NCBI RefSeq assembly: GCF_000255655.1
Contig: NZ_JH636434.1
Location: 3,300,716-3,364,715 of the forward strand
Source of the DNA: Schlesneria paludicola DSM 18645
Lineage (GTDB): Bacteria > Planctomycetota > Planctomycetia > Planctomycetales > Planctomycetaceae
Length of the DNA: 64,000 nt
Direction of reading: 5' to 3'
Position 1 is the stretch's first letter; each line of letters opens with the position of its first letter. The position numbers and the translations under genes are program-made. Positions 34,495 through 43,624 of this stretch are shown here, one piece after another. The notes under the pieces are model-generated. The model was given only the letters and a program-made list of their open reading frames with translations. It did no database searches and had not been told where the DNA came from.

Positions 34495-36693
34495 GTGCCC
34501 TTTGCGGAATCTCAGTTCACCGACGAAGACGATTCGCTGCTCGAAGCGGCGATTGAAGCGTTCGCGCGGGCGTGGGACGAATCATCGACGCCCCCTGAAC
34601 TTCACGAATATCTCGAACTGTGCGATGCGCCACTGCGAAATTCACTCGCCGTCGAACTGATTAAGATCGATATCGAGCAACGCTGGCAGCGGGGTCTTCG
34701 CAAGTTGATCGAAGACTATGTCCGCGAAATTCCCTTGCTGAAGGGACAAATTACCCCGCAACTGCTGATGGAAGAGTTTCACGCACGGAAGCTCGCGGGA
34801 GATGATGTCAGTCAGCATGAGTTTAAAGAGCGATTTCCGGATCAGGCGACATTGATCGATCGAATGCTGATCGACAACCCGCTGATGCAATCTACGGTCC
34901 CGACGAATGCGAAGGTCGCGGTCGAACTGGATCTGCGGCCCGGTCAAGCCATCGATGACTTTGATCTGTTATTGACGCTGGGGACAGGTGCGTTTGCGAC
35001 GGTGTATCTCGCCCGACAGCGCTCCATGCAGCGAATCGTCGCAGTCAAGGTCTCGGCCGAACAAGGGGATGAACCGCAGACGCTGGCGCAACTCGATCAC
35101 AACAATATTGTGCGAGTCTATGATCAACGGTCCTTGCCCGAACGTGGCCTGAGGTTGCTGTATATGCAATATGCCTCAGGCGGAACGCTCGCCAGCATCA
35201 TTCGAACCTTGAGTTCGATTCCCAAGTCAGAATGGAACGGACAACAATTTTTGCGGGCCATCGATCAGGCACTCGACGCACGCGGCGAATCCGCGTCACC
35301 TGAATCGAGTGTCCGGCGGAAAGTGGCTGGAATGAACTGGCCGCAGGTGGTTTGCTGGATCGGCGCCCAATTGGGACGGGCCCTGGACTATGCACATCGC
35401 CAAGGCGTCCTCCATCGAGACCTGAAGCCCGCCAATGTGCTCCTGACATCCGAAGGAATTCCCAAGCTGGCGGACTTCAACATCAGCTTCAGCAAGAACG
35501 TGGAAGGATCGTCGGCGACGGCCCATTTTGGCGGAAGTCTGTCGTATATGTCGCCGGAGCAGTTGGAAGCAATCGATCCGCGGCATTCCCGAACGGCAGA
35601 CAGTCTCGATGGCCGTAGTGATCTGTATTCTCTGGGGGTCCTCGTCTGGGAACTATGGACGGGCAACCTGCCGTTTCCGGATGACCTGGATCGTTCAGGG
35701 CAATTCCCCGCGCTGAAAAAGATGGTCGCACGCCGACAACGAGGCGTGATTGGAGGCACAGAGGCTGAGCCACGCCAGGCACGCGCCGTCCATCACGCGT
35801 TACGGCAGTGTCTGATGCCCGACATCGAGAATCGCTTTCAATCAGGACTGGAATTCGCACGCGAAATGGAACTGTGCCTGCAGCCCGACGCCAAGGAGTT
35901 GCTCACCCCCGCGGTGAACGGCTGGAAAGCATGGGTCCGTCGATTCCCCTTGGTGACGGTCACCATGCTGACCCTGATCCCCAATCTGGTTGGGGCCGTA
36001 TTTAACTTCATGTACAACCGCGGAATCATTCTCGACCGGCTGCCCGATGCCGAACCGACATTCATGCGAATCCAGGCGATCATCAATTCGATCGTGTTTC
36101 CGGTAGGCATTTTGAGCGCCGGCTGGCTGGCAGGTTCGGTCGCCAAGGCAACCTACATCGGCAGACAGGGCCGACTGCCGGCAGTAGAACTGGCAGAGCA
36201 ACGGCGACGGTGCCTGAAGCTCGGAAATGTGGCAGCGGCGGTAGGGCTGACCCTGTGGCTGCTAGCGGCCCCTGCATATCCCATTGCGCTGCATGCAATG
36301 CTGGGGGCAGTTCCGATCGAAATCTATGGACATTTTGTGAGCTCGTTGACCATCTGCGGATTGATCGCCGCCGCGTACCCGTTCTTCGGCGTCTCACTGG
36401 TTGTCGTCCGTTGTTTTTACCCTTCGCTGATCGATTGGGAATCGATGAGTGACGCGGATCGCGCCAGTTTGAAACGACTGACACATCAAACGTGGATCTA
36501 CCTGATTCTCGCGGCGTCTGTTCCAATGGTTTCGATCGCGATTCTCGTGGTGACGCAGCCGAGTCTGCGTGGGGCGCTGATGGTTCTGGCCTGCGGCGGT
36601 GTGTTGGGATACGGAATCGCCGTCACCGCCTTTCGCATGGTTCACGCCGATCTCAACACCCTGGTTCGAGCGATCTGGCGAGACGAGAACTGA
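34495..36693 (+). CDS. Membrane Ser/Thr protein kinase with DFN motif
   Basis: The 732-aa protein starts at GTG 34495; no in-frame ATG with a better site precedes the kinase domain. Residues 1-150 are the helical N-terminal extension common in planctomycete kinases. The kinase domain runs from about 156 to 455: LGTGAFATVY loop (162-171), VAVKV Lys185, LHRDLKPANVLL (HRD 307-309), the metal-binding DFN (327-329) in place of DFG, and SYMSPEQL. From about 478 to the end there are about six transmembrane helices (LVTVTMLTLIPNLVGAVF, then four or five more). Together with the divergent ECF sigma gene it suggests a phosphorylation-controlled transcription switch. A terminator hairpin follows the stop. 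Confidence 0.93.
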   Translation: MPFAESQFTDEDDSLLEAAIEAFARAWDESSTPPELHEYLELCDAPLRNSLAVELIKIDIEQRWQRGLRKLIEDYVREIPLLKGQITPQLLMEEFHARKLAGDDVSQHEFKERFPDQATLIDRMLIDNPLMQSTVPTNAKVAVELDLRPGQAIDDFDLLLTLGTGAFATVYLARQRSMQRIVAVKVSAEQGDEPQTLAQLDHNNIVRVYDQRSLPERGLRLLYMQYASGGTLASIIRTLSSIPKSEWNGQQFLRAIDQALDARGESASPESSVRRKVAGMNWPQVVCWIGAQLGRALDYAHRQGVLHRDLKPANVLLTSEGIPKLADFNISFSKNVEGSSATAHFGGSLSYMSPEQLEAIDPRHSRTADSLDGRSDLYSLGVLVWELWTGNLPFPDDLDRSGQFPALKKMVARRQRGVIGGTEAEPRQARAVHHALRQCLMPDIENRFQSGLEFAREMELCLQPDAKELLTPAVNGWKAWVRRFPLVTVTMLTLIPNLVGAVFNFMYNRGIILDRLPDAEPTFMRIQAIINSIVFPVGILSAGWLAGSVAKATYIGRQGRLPAVELAEQRRRCLKLGNVAAAVGLTLWLLAAPAYPIALHAMLGAVPIEIYGHFVSSLTICGLIAAAYPFFGVSLVVVRCFYPSLIDWESMSDADRASLKRLTHQTWIYLILAASVPMVSIAILVVTQPSLRGALMVLACGGVLGYGIAVTAFRMVHADLNTLVRAIWRDEN

Positions 36694-36717
36694 CCTCAAG
36701 CTTCGAACGAAAACAAG

Positions 36718-36759
36718 GAAGCCGCTCCGAGTCATCAGATCGATGGTCGGAGCGGCTTC
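36718..36759. terminator. Bidirectional terminator after the kinase gene
   Basis: A perfect 13-base stem (GAAGCCGCTCCGA / TCGGAGCGGCTTC) with a 16-base loop sits between the convergent kinase and His-rich genes. Short T/A stretches flank it on both sides. Confidence 0.85.
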
Positions 36760-36793
36760 TATCATTACCGGACTTCGCTGGTCCGTCGACTGC

Positions 36794-38056
36794 TCATTCG
36801 AGCGTGACGACTTGAGGCACGAGCGGAGGAGCGGGTGAAGGAGGAATCAGTTCCAGGGAATCGTCTTGGGCCGTCGTCGAGAACGAGGGGAGGTCATTCA
36901 AAGGAGGAAGTGGTGCATCAGGCGTTGTTTGTGCCACTTGAATGATTGAGGCATCCGTGGGGTTCGTGCCGTCAGCGAGATCGGTGGGTGCGGGAACCAG
37001 AGGCTCAGGAGCGACGGACGCCATGGCCATGTAATTTGTTGAACTTGCCGTGACAGAACACGGCTGGATGGTTGCGACGCCGACTCCACCGTAGCAGCCA
37101 GGAGTGTACGCAGTGCTGCAGTATCCGTATCCCCCGTAGCTGGCACCGCAACCCGAGTAGGTAAATCCGTAAGGGTAACCGTAGGATCCGTACCCCAAGC
37201 CGCTCACGATCACGGGATAGTACCAGTTGCCGAACCAACGATTCCCATAACCATAGCCACCCGAGTTCCAGCCGTGGTTGTGGTTGTGGTGATGTTGGTG
37301 GTGATTGCCGACAAAGTTATTGGAATTGTACCCAAACACAGAGCCTAGCGAATGTGCGGAATGGTGCTGATGCAGAACAGAATGCATGTTGGTCGGAACG
37401 ACTGAACCCTTCCCATTATGCCCGTGATTCCCATTGTGATGCTCTTGGATCCCATGGTTGCCATGAAGTCCGCCGAGTTTTGTGAGTTGACCCAACCCGG
37501 AAGGCTGCGAACCCGACTTGTGATGTTGCAGAAAACTATCCGTCTTGTGCAGGTCGATCGGTTTGTTGTGACCGAACGGACCAACACCGCTTGAGCTTGG
37601 CTTGTGAGTGTTCGCGGGATGATGATTGTGGACCGGTTGTCCGTTCGTCACGACCTTCGTGCCGTTTTGTTGCGGAACGGATTTATTCGTGCCGCTCTGG
37701 TGCGATCCAGTCTGTTGCATTCCCCCCTGATGCGTTCCGAGCGGAAGCTTATTCTGCGGCATGGAAACGACCGGGGGACGGTGTCCATTCGTCTGGCCCC
37801 CGTTTGTCGCCTGGCCTTTCTGGCCCTGATGATTCTGGATCGGGTTGTTCTGAGGGCGGTTTTGCTGAGGAACATTCGTTACGGGCCGATTCATCTGCCC
37901 CTGCGTCTGGCCAGAGTTGCCCTGACCCGAGTTGCCGCGGTGCGAATTTCCACCACCACCGCCACCGTGATGTCCCCCCGCCAGGACGAAATCTTGTCCG
38001 GCCACTGAACACAGCACGAACAGCGAGACCTGCAATAGGTTGCGTCGGATCAGCAT
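36794..38056 (-). CDS. Secreted His/Gly/Asn/Gln-rich low-complexity protein
   Basis: The 420-aa protein has a strong Sec signal (LLQVSLFVLCSVAGQDFVLA), and AAGGAG nine bases before ATG 38056. After the signal comes GGHHGGGGGGNSHRG, then a Gln/Asn/His-rich stretch to about residue 250 (NHHQHHHNHNH), and a Tyr/Gly-rich part (YGSYGYPYGFTYSGCGASYGG) to about 320. The tail is acidic and Pro-rich, ending PPLVPQVVTLE. Composition suggests a metal-binding or surface-exposed structural protein; glycine/tyrosine-rich secreted planctomycete proteins of this sort are known but uncharacterised. No domain is recognised. It converges with the kinase gene. Confidence 0.8.
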   Translation of the reverse strand: MLIRRNLLQVSLFVLCSVAGQDFVLAGGHHGGGGGGNSHRGNSGQGNSGQTQGQMNRPVTNVPQQNRPQNNPIQNHQGQKGQATNGGQTNGHRPPVVSMPQNKLPLGTHQGGMQQTGSHQSGTNKSVPQQNGTKVVTNGQPVHNHHPANTHKPSSSGVGPFGHNKPIDLHKTDSFLQHHKSGSQPSGLGQLTKLGGLHGNHGIQEHHNGNHGHNGKGSVVPTNMHSVLHQHHSAHSLGSVFGYNSNNFVGNHHQHHHNHNHGWNSGGYGYGNRWFGNWYYPVIVSGLGYGSYGYPYGFTYSGCGASYGGYGYCSTAYTPGCYGGVGVATIQPCSVTASSTNYMAMASVAPEPLVPAPTDLADGTNPTDASIIQVAQTTPDAPLPPLNDLPSFSTTAQDDSLELIPPSPAPPLVPQVVTLE

Positions 38057-38505
38057 GATTATTCTCCTTGGCGAGACCAGCCAATTAATTGTGTGGTGTG
38101 GTTGTCTGAAGATCGAAGCGAAGGATTTCAGACCGCGTTACACAATTTTCAGAGGATTGCGCAGAAAGTTTCTTAAAATCTCAAAAGTCGACGAGAATCT
38201 GTCAGAACCTCGACCGAACGCTGTGGTTCGCGAGCCGCAATCATCTCGCAGCCTGTCGGGGAGTCGATCTGATCACCGCCGAATCAAAAAATGGGGCTCA
38301 GAACGTTTCGCGGCGATGCCTATCAGTTCGCCGAACCTGATCTTAGAATCGAGTGTCTGTTTCGGAATGGGTTCCATCGCCGGTTTAGGGCCAGAATCGT
38401 TTTCCGCGTCAGGATTTACAACGACGGTTCTGGTCGCCGCAATGCGGTGATTGGAAACGAGTTTCCGATTTCACCGCCACAATTCCTTCCTCGTTTGGAC
38501 AGGGC
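38057..38505. other. Divergent intergenic region before metG
   Basis: This 449-base gap separates the His-rich gene and metG. No gene is supported; the small frames in it have no ribosome site. Several short inverted repeats (GGAAAC/GTTTCC near 38452) are present. The promoters of both genes are expected here. I see no T-box-like leader, though a GGACAGGGC precedes ATG 38506. Confidence 0.35.
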
Positions 38506-40572
38506 ATGACCGCACGACGCATTCTAGTGACCTCGGCGTTGCCATACGCCAATGGCCACATTCACCTCGGCCATCTGGTTGAGTACATCCAGACGGATAT
38601 CTGGGTTCGTTTTCAGAAGGCGCGTGGCAATCGGTGCATCTATCTCTGCGCCGACGATACTCACGGCACCGCGATCATGATTCGGGCTCGTCAGGAAGGG
38701 CGATCCGAAGAGGCCTTGATTTCGGCGATGAGGGAATCGCATCTGCAGGACTTCGGCGGATTTGACATCGGATTTGACAACTACGGTAGTACGCATAGTT
38801 CGCAGACGCGCCAGTTCTGCCACGAAATCTGGAAATCGCTACGCGCCGCAGGACTGATCGTCGAACACGACGTGACGCAGCTGTTTGATCCAGTCCAAAA
38901 TACGTTTCTGGCGGATCGATTCGTTAAGGGCACCTGTCCCAAATGCGGTTCGGCCGACCAATACGGCGACAACTGCGAGAAATGCGGATCAACGTATACC
39001 CCCGCCGACCTGATCAATCCGGTCAGCACACTGTCGGGGGCGACGCCAGAGCTTCGAACGGCCAAGCACCTGTTCGTCGAGATCGAACGTCTGCACGACT
39101 GGCTGACGGAATGGACTCAGTCGGGTGGTCACCTGCAAGAGGAAGTGGCGAACTACTTGAAGGGCCACTTCCTGGTTGAACCACTGCGTAACTGGGACGT
39201 TTCCCGGCCGGCACCTTACTTTGGTTTCGAAATTCCGGACAGCCCTGGAAACTACTGGTATGTCTGGTTCGATGCCCCGATCGGCTACATCGGATCGACG
39301 GCCGAGTGGTGCGAGCGACATGGGGAATCAATCGACGACTGGTGGAAAAGTTCGTCGACCGAAATTCATCATTTCATCGGCAAAGACATTACCTATTTCC
39401 ACACGCTGTTCTGGCCCGCAATGCTCAAGACGGCAGGGCTGACTCTGCCCGAGAAGGTTCACATCCATGGCTTTTTGACCGTCGACGGCGAAAAAATGTC
39501 CAAGTCGCGCGGGACGTTCGTTCAAGCCGCGACGTACCTGAAACATCTCGATCCATCGTACTTACGCTATTACTATGCTTCGAAACTGGGATCGCGACTG
39601 GACGACCTCGATTTGAACGTCGAAGAGTTCGTCAACAAGGTGAATTCGGACCTTGTCGGCAAAGTTGTGAACCTGGCCAGTCGGACGGCGCGGTTCATCG
39701 AATCCGTCGGATTGTCAGCGGAATATCCCCAAGACGGCGGGCTGTTTGCCGCCGCGGCGGGTCAGTCCGAGGCGATTGCCGCAGCGTACGAAGCCTGCGA
39801 TTACAACGGCGCTATGCGGATTGTGATGAGTCTTGCCGACCGGGCGAATCAATACGTCGAGCAGACGGCACCCTGGACCCTGAAGAAGGACCCTGCCAAG
39901 GCCGCCGAATTGCAGGCGGCATGCAGCGTCACCTTGAATCTGTTCCGCCAGATTGTCATTTATCTGTCTCCCGTACTTCCCCGCCTGGCGAAACAGGTGG
40001 GTGAATTGCTTCAGAAACCGATCACGCATTGGGATGAAGCTCAAACGCCGCTCGTGGGAACGCGCGTTTCCAAGTTCGAACATCTTATGAAGCGAGTGGA
40101 ACTCGCACAGGTTCAAGCCATGATTGAAGAAGGTAAGCAACCCTCTCCCGAAGCCACTCCAGCGACCGAGCCTGCCGCGGCGGCTCCCGCTTCGCCATGG
40201 AATGACGGTCCAGAGGCGTTAGCCCACGAACCGTTGGTGGCAGAATACTGCACGATCGACGATTTTACGAAAGTCGATCTGCGGGTCGCGCGCGTACTCG
40301 CGGCCAACGCAGTGGTCGGGGCCGACAAGCTGCTACAACTGACGCTCAGCATGGGTGGCGAGGGAACTCGGAATGTGTTCGCCGGTATCAAGAGCGCGTA
40401 CAACCCGGAAGATCTGGTCGGTCGGCTGGTCATCTTCTGTGCCAACCTGGCACCGCGCAAGATGAAGTTTGGTGTGAGTGAAGGCATGGTGATGGCAGCC
40501 GGTGTGGGTGGACAAGAAGTGTATCTCTTGAGTCCCGATAGCGGAGCCAAGCCCGGCCAACGCGTGCACTGA
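38506..40572 (+). CDS. metG: Methionine-tRNA ligase
   Basis: MetG charges tRNA-Met using ATP. The 688-aa protein has the class-I catalytic fold with the HIGH-type motif HIHLGH near residue 19, a zinc knuckle formed by [18 protein letters not shown] (about 145-165), and KMSKS at about 330. The anticodon-binding helices follow to about 530. An Ala/Pro-rich linker (about 540-565) leads to the C-terminal tRNA-binding domain of the Trbp111 type ([16 protein letters not shown], from about 585). Length and order are normal for the long form. It is monocistronic or first in a unit ended by the hairpin at 40619. Confidence 0.98.
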   Translation: MTARRILVTSALPYANGHIHLGHLVEYIQTDIWVRFQKARGNRCIYLCADDTHGTAIMIRARQEGRSEEALISAMRESHLQDFGGFDIGFDNYGSTHSSQTRQFCHEIWKSLRAAGLIVEHDVTQLFDPVQNTFLADRFVKGTCPKCGSADQYGDNCEKCGSTYTPADLINPVSTLSGATPELRTAKHLFVEIERLHDWLTEWTQSGGHLQEEVANYLKGHFLVEPLRNWDVSRPAPYFGFEIPDSPGNYWYVWFDAPIGYIGSTAEWCERHGESIDDWWKSSSTEIHHFIGKDITYFHTLFWPAMLKTAGLTLPEKVHIHGFLTVDGEKMSKSRGTFVQAATYLKHLDPSYLRYYYASKLGSRLDDLDLNVEEFVNKVNSDLVGKVVNLASRTARFIESVGLSAEYPQDGGLFAAAAGQSEAIAAAYEACDYNGAMRIVMSLADRANQYVEQTAPWTLKKDPAKAAELQAACSVTLNLFRQIVIYLSPVLPRLAKQVGELLQKPITHWDEAQTPLVGTRVSKFEHLMKRVELAQVQAMIEEGKQPSPEATPATEPAAAAPASPWNDGPEALAHEPLVAEYCTIDDFTKVDLRVARVLAANAVVGADKLLQLTLSMGGEGTRNVFAGIKSAYNPEDLVGRLVIFCANLAPRKMKFGVSEGMVMAAGVGGQEVYLLSPDSGAKPGQRVH

Positions 40573-40618
40573 GAACGGCCAACGGGCGCACGGAAATGTC
40601 TTTGCGTCGACGATGATA

Positions 40619-40652
40619 CCAGCAAGGGGACGCTTTCAAGCTCCCTTGCTGG
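40619..40652. terminator. Hairpin terminator after metG
   Basis: A perfect 10-base stem (CCAGCAAGGG / CCCTTGCTGG) with a 14-base loop lies 47 bases after the metG stop. The T-run is weak (CTCTTCGG). Confidence 0.75.
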
Positions 40653-40722
40653 CTCTTCGGAACCATGCCAGTCGCGCAGGACTGGCCCTCATTTCGTTGA
40701 ATACAGCAGCCATTGGATCGAT

Positions 40723-41607
40723 ATGTCGAACTCGGAACGATTCTCTACAGGAATACCCAAACTTGATGAAATGCTGGGTGGCGGGCTGATTCCCGGAACA
40801 TTGACGGTGGTGATGGGGGCCACCGGGATTGGGAAGACGCAACTGGGTTTGCAATTCGCCAATGCGGGGCAGCAACAAGAGGGCGAACGCGGCATTCTGT
40901 TTGACATGACATCCCGCGGTGACGCACAGAATCACGCCGACTACGCGAAGCGGATGTTCGACTGGACGATCAAGCAACGGGTCCTCGATCTCGCGTTTGC
41001 AGCCGACGACGTCTGGAATCGAGACGCTATCCGTACGGACTACTTTCACATCTTTGATCGAACTGGTCGCCGCGTGACCATGAAAGATCTGGATCACGAT
41101 CAGTGGCAGGAATGGCGTGCCGAGCTGAACCGAAAGCTCGATCAAGCCATCGCCTATTTTTACGGGAACTTCGTCCATGGCGCGCGTCGCGTCGTGATCG
41201 ATGGGGTGGAGCCGGTGGATCGCGCGAGTGATTCGTTCCAGTTCCATCTGTTTGATTACATCTATCACCAGATTCTGCACAAGGATCACGACTGGGTGGC
41301 GCGTGACTTATTCCGTGTCCACTTTCGGGCACATGAAGCGACCGTCGCCCAGCACTCGTATGATCACAAGAAACTCGCGACTGTGTTGCTGTATACTTCG
41401 CACGAAGTTCGTCTCGACGATCTGATCGATCGTCCGATTGAGAGCGGCGACGAGCTGAGCAATGCCAATACGATCATTCTGATGGGCAAGGTTCGTGAAG
41501 GAAATCGGATGCTTCGCGCGCTACACATCCCAAAGCACCGGGGAAGCGCCGTCGATGACAGAATCGTCCCGTTCGAGATCACAGAGACGGGACTGGTGTT
41601 CGAGTGA
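40723..41607 (+). CDS. KaiC/RadA-like single-domain ATPase
   Basis: The 294-aa protein belongs to the RecA superfamily. It starts with [21 protein letters not shown], the typical KaiC entry, and has Walker [10 protein letters not shown] at about 32-40 and a Walker B-like [12 protein letters not shown] near 160. After the Walker A helix, where KaiC and RadA keep an acidic Glu pair, the chain reads [12 protein letters not shown] instead, so the usual catalytic glutamates may be missing. No second KaiC domain is present and there is no KaiB in the window. Likely roles are nucleotide-dependent signalling. It lies between metG and a DUF58 gene on the same strand; no direct functional link is evident. 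Confidence 0.88.
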   Translation: MSNSERFSTGIPKLDEMLGGGLIPGTLTVVMGATGIGKTQLGLQFANAGQQQEGERGILFDMTSRGDAQNHADYAKRMFDWTIKQRVLDLAFAADDVWNRDAIRTDYFHIFDRTGRRVTMKDLDHDQWQEWRAELNRKLDQAIAYFYGNFVHGARRVVIDGVEPVDRASDSFQFHLFDYIYHQILHKDHDWVARDLFRVHFRAHEATVAQHSYDHKKLATVLLYTSHEVRLDDLIDRPIESGDELSNANTIILMGKVREGNRMLRALHIPKHRGSAVDDRIVPFEITETGLVFE

Positions 41608-41743
41608 ATTGCATTTGATACCCTGATTTGATGCAAAGTATGGCAGCGCGGCGAGAAAGCAGCATGTGTGTCTGAGACCAGCTCAATACACCAGTTGGCA
41701 ATTCTGAGATCGTGAGTTCAAGTGAGCCACATTGGGGGCTGGA

Positions 41744-42679
41744 ATGGCGTCGGATACTGCGAGAATGGATCAGTACATTGATCCAGCCACATTGATGCAG
41801 CTTCGGTCGCTGGAACTGCGTGCACGGCACGTGGTGCAGGGATTTATGACGGGGCTGAACCGCAGCCCTTACCATGGCTTCTCGGTCGAGTTCACAGAGT
41901 ACCGACAGTATTCGCAAGGCGACGACCCTCGGCATCTTGACTGGCGACTCTTCGCACGCACTGACCGCTACTACATCAAGCGATTCGAAGACGAGACCAA
42001 TCTGCGCTGCCTGTTGCTGCTCGATGCCAGCCGATCAATGAACTTTGGTTCAATGGGATACACCAAATCGGAATACGCTCGCACACTGGCGGCCACACTC
42101 GCCTATTTTTTGTCGACTCAACGCGATGCGGTGGGGCTCGCCACATTCTCTGAGAATATCGACGACTTTATCCCCCCGCGGTATCGCAGCGGACACCTGC
42201 GACGGTTGATGGTTTCGCTCGAAAAGGTGGCGGATGGAACGTCGACGCATCTGGCGGGTCCGCTCATTCAGATTGCCGAACGACTGAACAAACGCGGGAT
42301 GCTCGTGTTGATCTCGGACCTGCTGGCCCCGATTGAAACGCTGGAGCAAAGTCTGGGAAGTCTCACGGTGCGTGGTCAGGACGTGATCGTGTTCCATGTG
42401 CTTGACCCGGCCGAATTGCAGTTTCAATTCGATACGCCAGAAATGTTTGTCGACCTGGAAACGAATCGTCGATTGTACGTCGATCCCGCAGCCGTTCGCC
42501 GCGAATATCTGGAGCGGTTTAGTGAGCATCTTGCGGCGATTGAAAGCATCTGTGCGCGGTTGGGTCTGGTCTATCACCGACTCGCCACCGATACGCCATT
42601 AGAAACCTCCTTGCCCGAGGTGATTCGGCTGCGCATGCAGACTCGCGGCAACAGCCGAACACGAATCTCTCGCCGCTAA
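41744..42679 (+). CDS. DUF58 domain protein, second copy
   Basis: ATG 41744 (MASDTARMDQY) gives 311 aa; a TTG at 41732 is less likely. It carries the DUF58 signature NRSPYHGFSVEFTEYRQYSQGDDPRHLDW and RTDRYYIKRFEDETN, followed by a VWA-like domain with LLLDASRSMNFGS. No MoxR, BatA or other VWA gene is adjacent, unlike the copy at 29585. It resembles the third copy at 57205 more than the operon copy, sharing SPYHGFSVEF. A cytoplasmic adaptor role with the MoxR at 30681 is possible but not shown. A long inverted repeat follows. Confidence 0.9.
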   Translation: MASDTARMDQYIDPATLMQLRSLELRARHVVQGFMTGLNRSPYHGFSVEFTEYRQYSQGDDPRHLDWRLFARTDRYYIKRFEDETNLRCLLLLDASRSMNFGSMGYTKSEYARTLAATLAYFLSTQRDAVGLATFSENIDDFIPPRYRSGHLRRLMVSLEKVADGTSTHLAGPLIQIAERLNKRGMLVLISDLLAPIETLEQSLGSLTVRGQDVIVFHVLDPAELQFQFDTPEMFVDLETNRRLYVDPAAVRREYLERFSEHLAAIESICARLGLVYHRLATDTPLETSLPEVIRLRMQTRGNSRTRISRR

Positions 42680-42760
42680 GGTGGTCATGCGGGCGACGCT
42701 CATGATGCAGTCCTCCTGAAGGATGCGTCAAAGTGGTACTCGACCCTTCTGGTATCGTCG

Positions 42761-42874
42761 TCCTTTGCGTCTCCGCGCCGTGGCGCCTTGGCGTTCATTT
42801 CTTATGGCATGGAGTGATTTCAAGAAGAAAAGGAACGCAAAGGCGCCACGGCTCAAAGGCGCAAGGAAAAGAAG
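42761..42874. repeat. Imperfect inverted repeat with GCGCCTTGGCGTTC arms
   Basis: Left arm (about 42761-42803) CCTTTGCGTCTCCGCGCCGTG and GCGCCTTGGCGTTCATTTC matches the reverse complement of the right arm (about 42823-42874) over some 40 bases with few mismatches. It sits between two convergent genes and may act as a transcript end. Such repeats built on CTTTGCG...GCGCCTTGGCG recur in intergenic DNA of many bacteria. No gene here. Confidence 0.7.
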
Positions 42875-42890
42875 AAACAGAGTGGCAGTG

Positions 42891-43577
42891 TCACTCGCCG
42901 GGTTTGCGAGCGATAAGCGTCCAATGCCGATCACTGGTGGCCCGGACCGCTTCCAATGGAATGGCGAGTGGAACGATGAATTGGCGGACATCTTCGATCG
43001 TCAGCGCGGCATGCAGCGATTCGCGAAACATCTGCTGCTGATGCGCGTTCGAGTCACCGGCATAGGTCTGCACGAGACGTCCAAGAGTTTGCAGGTCCTG
43101 AGGACGCAGCAGATCCCGTACGAACAGAACCCCGCCCGGTTTGATAATTCGCCAAAGTTCGGCCAGTACGTGCCTTGGCTCTGGAATGTGGTGAATGATG
43201 CTATTGGACATTGCGGCATCGTAGGCATCATCCGCGTCCGGCAACTTTTTACAGTCGCGCAGCACAAGTTCGATGGAGGATTCCAACTGTTTCGCGGCGA
43301 CGTTCTTCTTTGCCACGACAAGCATCTGCTCAGCCAGATCGCTGGCGGTAATGGTGCCGGGGAAACCGCGCTGCAACAGTTCGATCGGAATCAAGGCGGT
43401 GCCGGTGCCGGCATCAAACACGCGCAAGGGACCGTTCGCATTTCTCACCAAGTCTTGGATTGCCGACAAGAAGTCGTCAGCGAACTGGCGGTTCACCTGA
43501 CTGTGATCCATCTGGTTGTAGTCGTTCGCCTCGTCCACGGTGTCCATGACTTCAGGTTCCAAGACGCGCTTCAACAT
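42891..43577 (-). CDS. SAM-dependent methyltransferase
   Basis: This 228-aa class-I methyltransferase has motif I VFDAGTGTALIPIE, an acidic loop TASDLAEQM, motif II LVLRDCKKLPDADDAYDAAMSN and the motif III-like RIIKPGGVLFVRDLL. The N-terminus NQMDHSQVNRQFADD precedes the fold and is common in this UbiE/methyltransferase-25 group. The substrate cannot be deduced. It is encoded 48 bases after the fhcB-like gene on the same strand, so the two might be co-transcribed. Confidence 0.88.
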   Translation of the reverse strand: MLKRVLEPEVMDTVDEANDYNQMDHSQVNRQFADDFLSAIQDLVRNANGPLRVFDAGTGTALIPIELLQRGFPGTITASDLAEQMLVVAKKNVAAKQLESSIELVLRDCKKLPDADDAYDAAMSNSIIHHIPEPRHVLAELWRIIKPGGVLFVRDLLRPQDLQTLGRLVQTYAGDSNAHQQQMFRESLHAALTIEDVRQFIVPLAIPLEAVRATSDRHWTLIARKPGE

Positions 43578-43624
43578 CGTGCTTGCTCCATGTTCGATCG
43601 GTGTCGGATGCCCACCTTCTGAAT

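Noticed and set aside
38040-38450. 136-codon plus-strand frame before metG
   Set aside because: It begins inside the His-rich gene, has no ribosome site and no recognisable motif.
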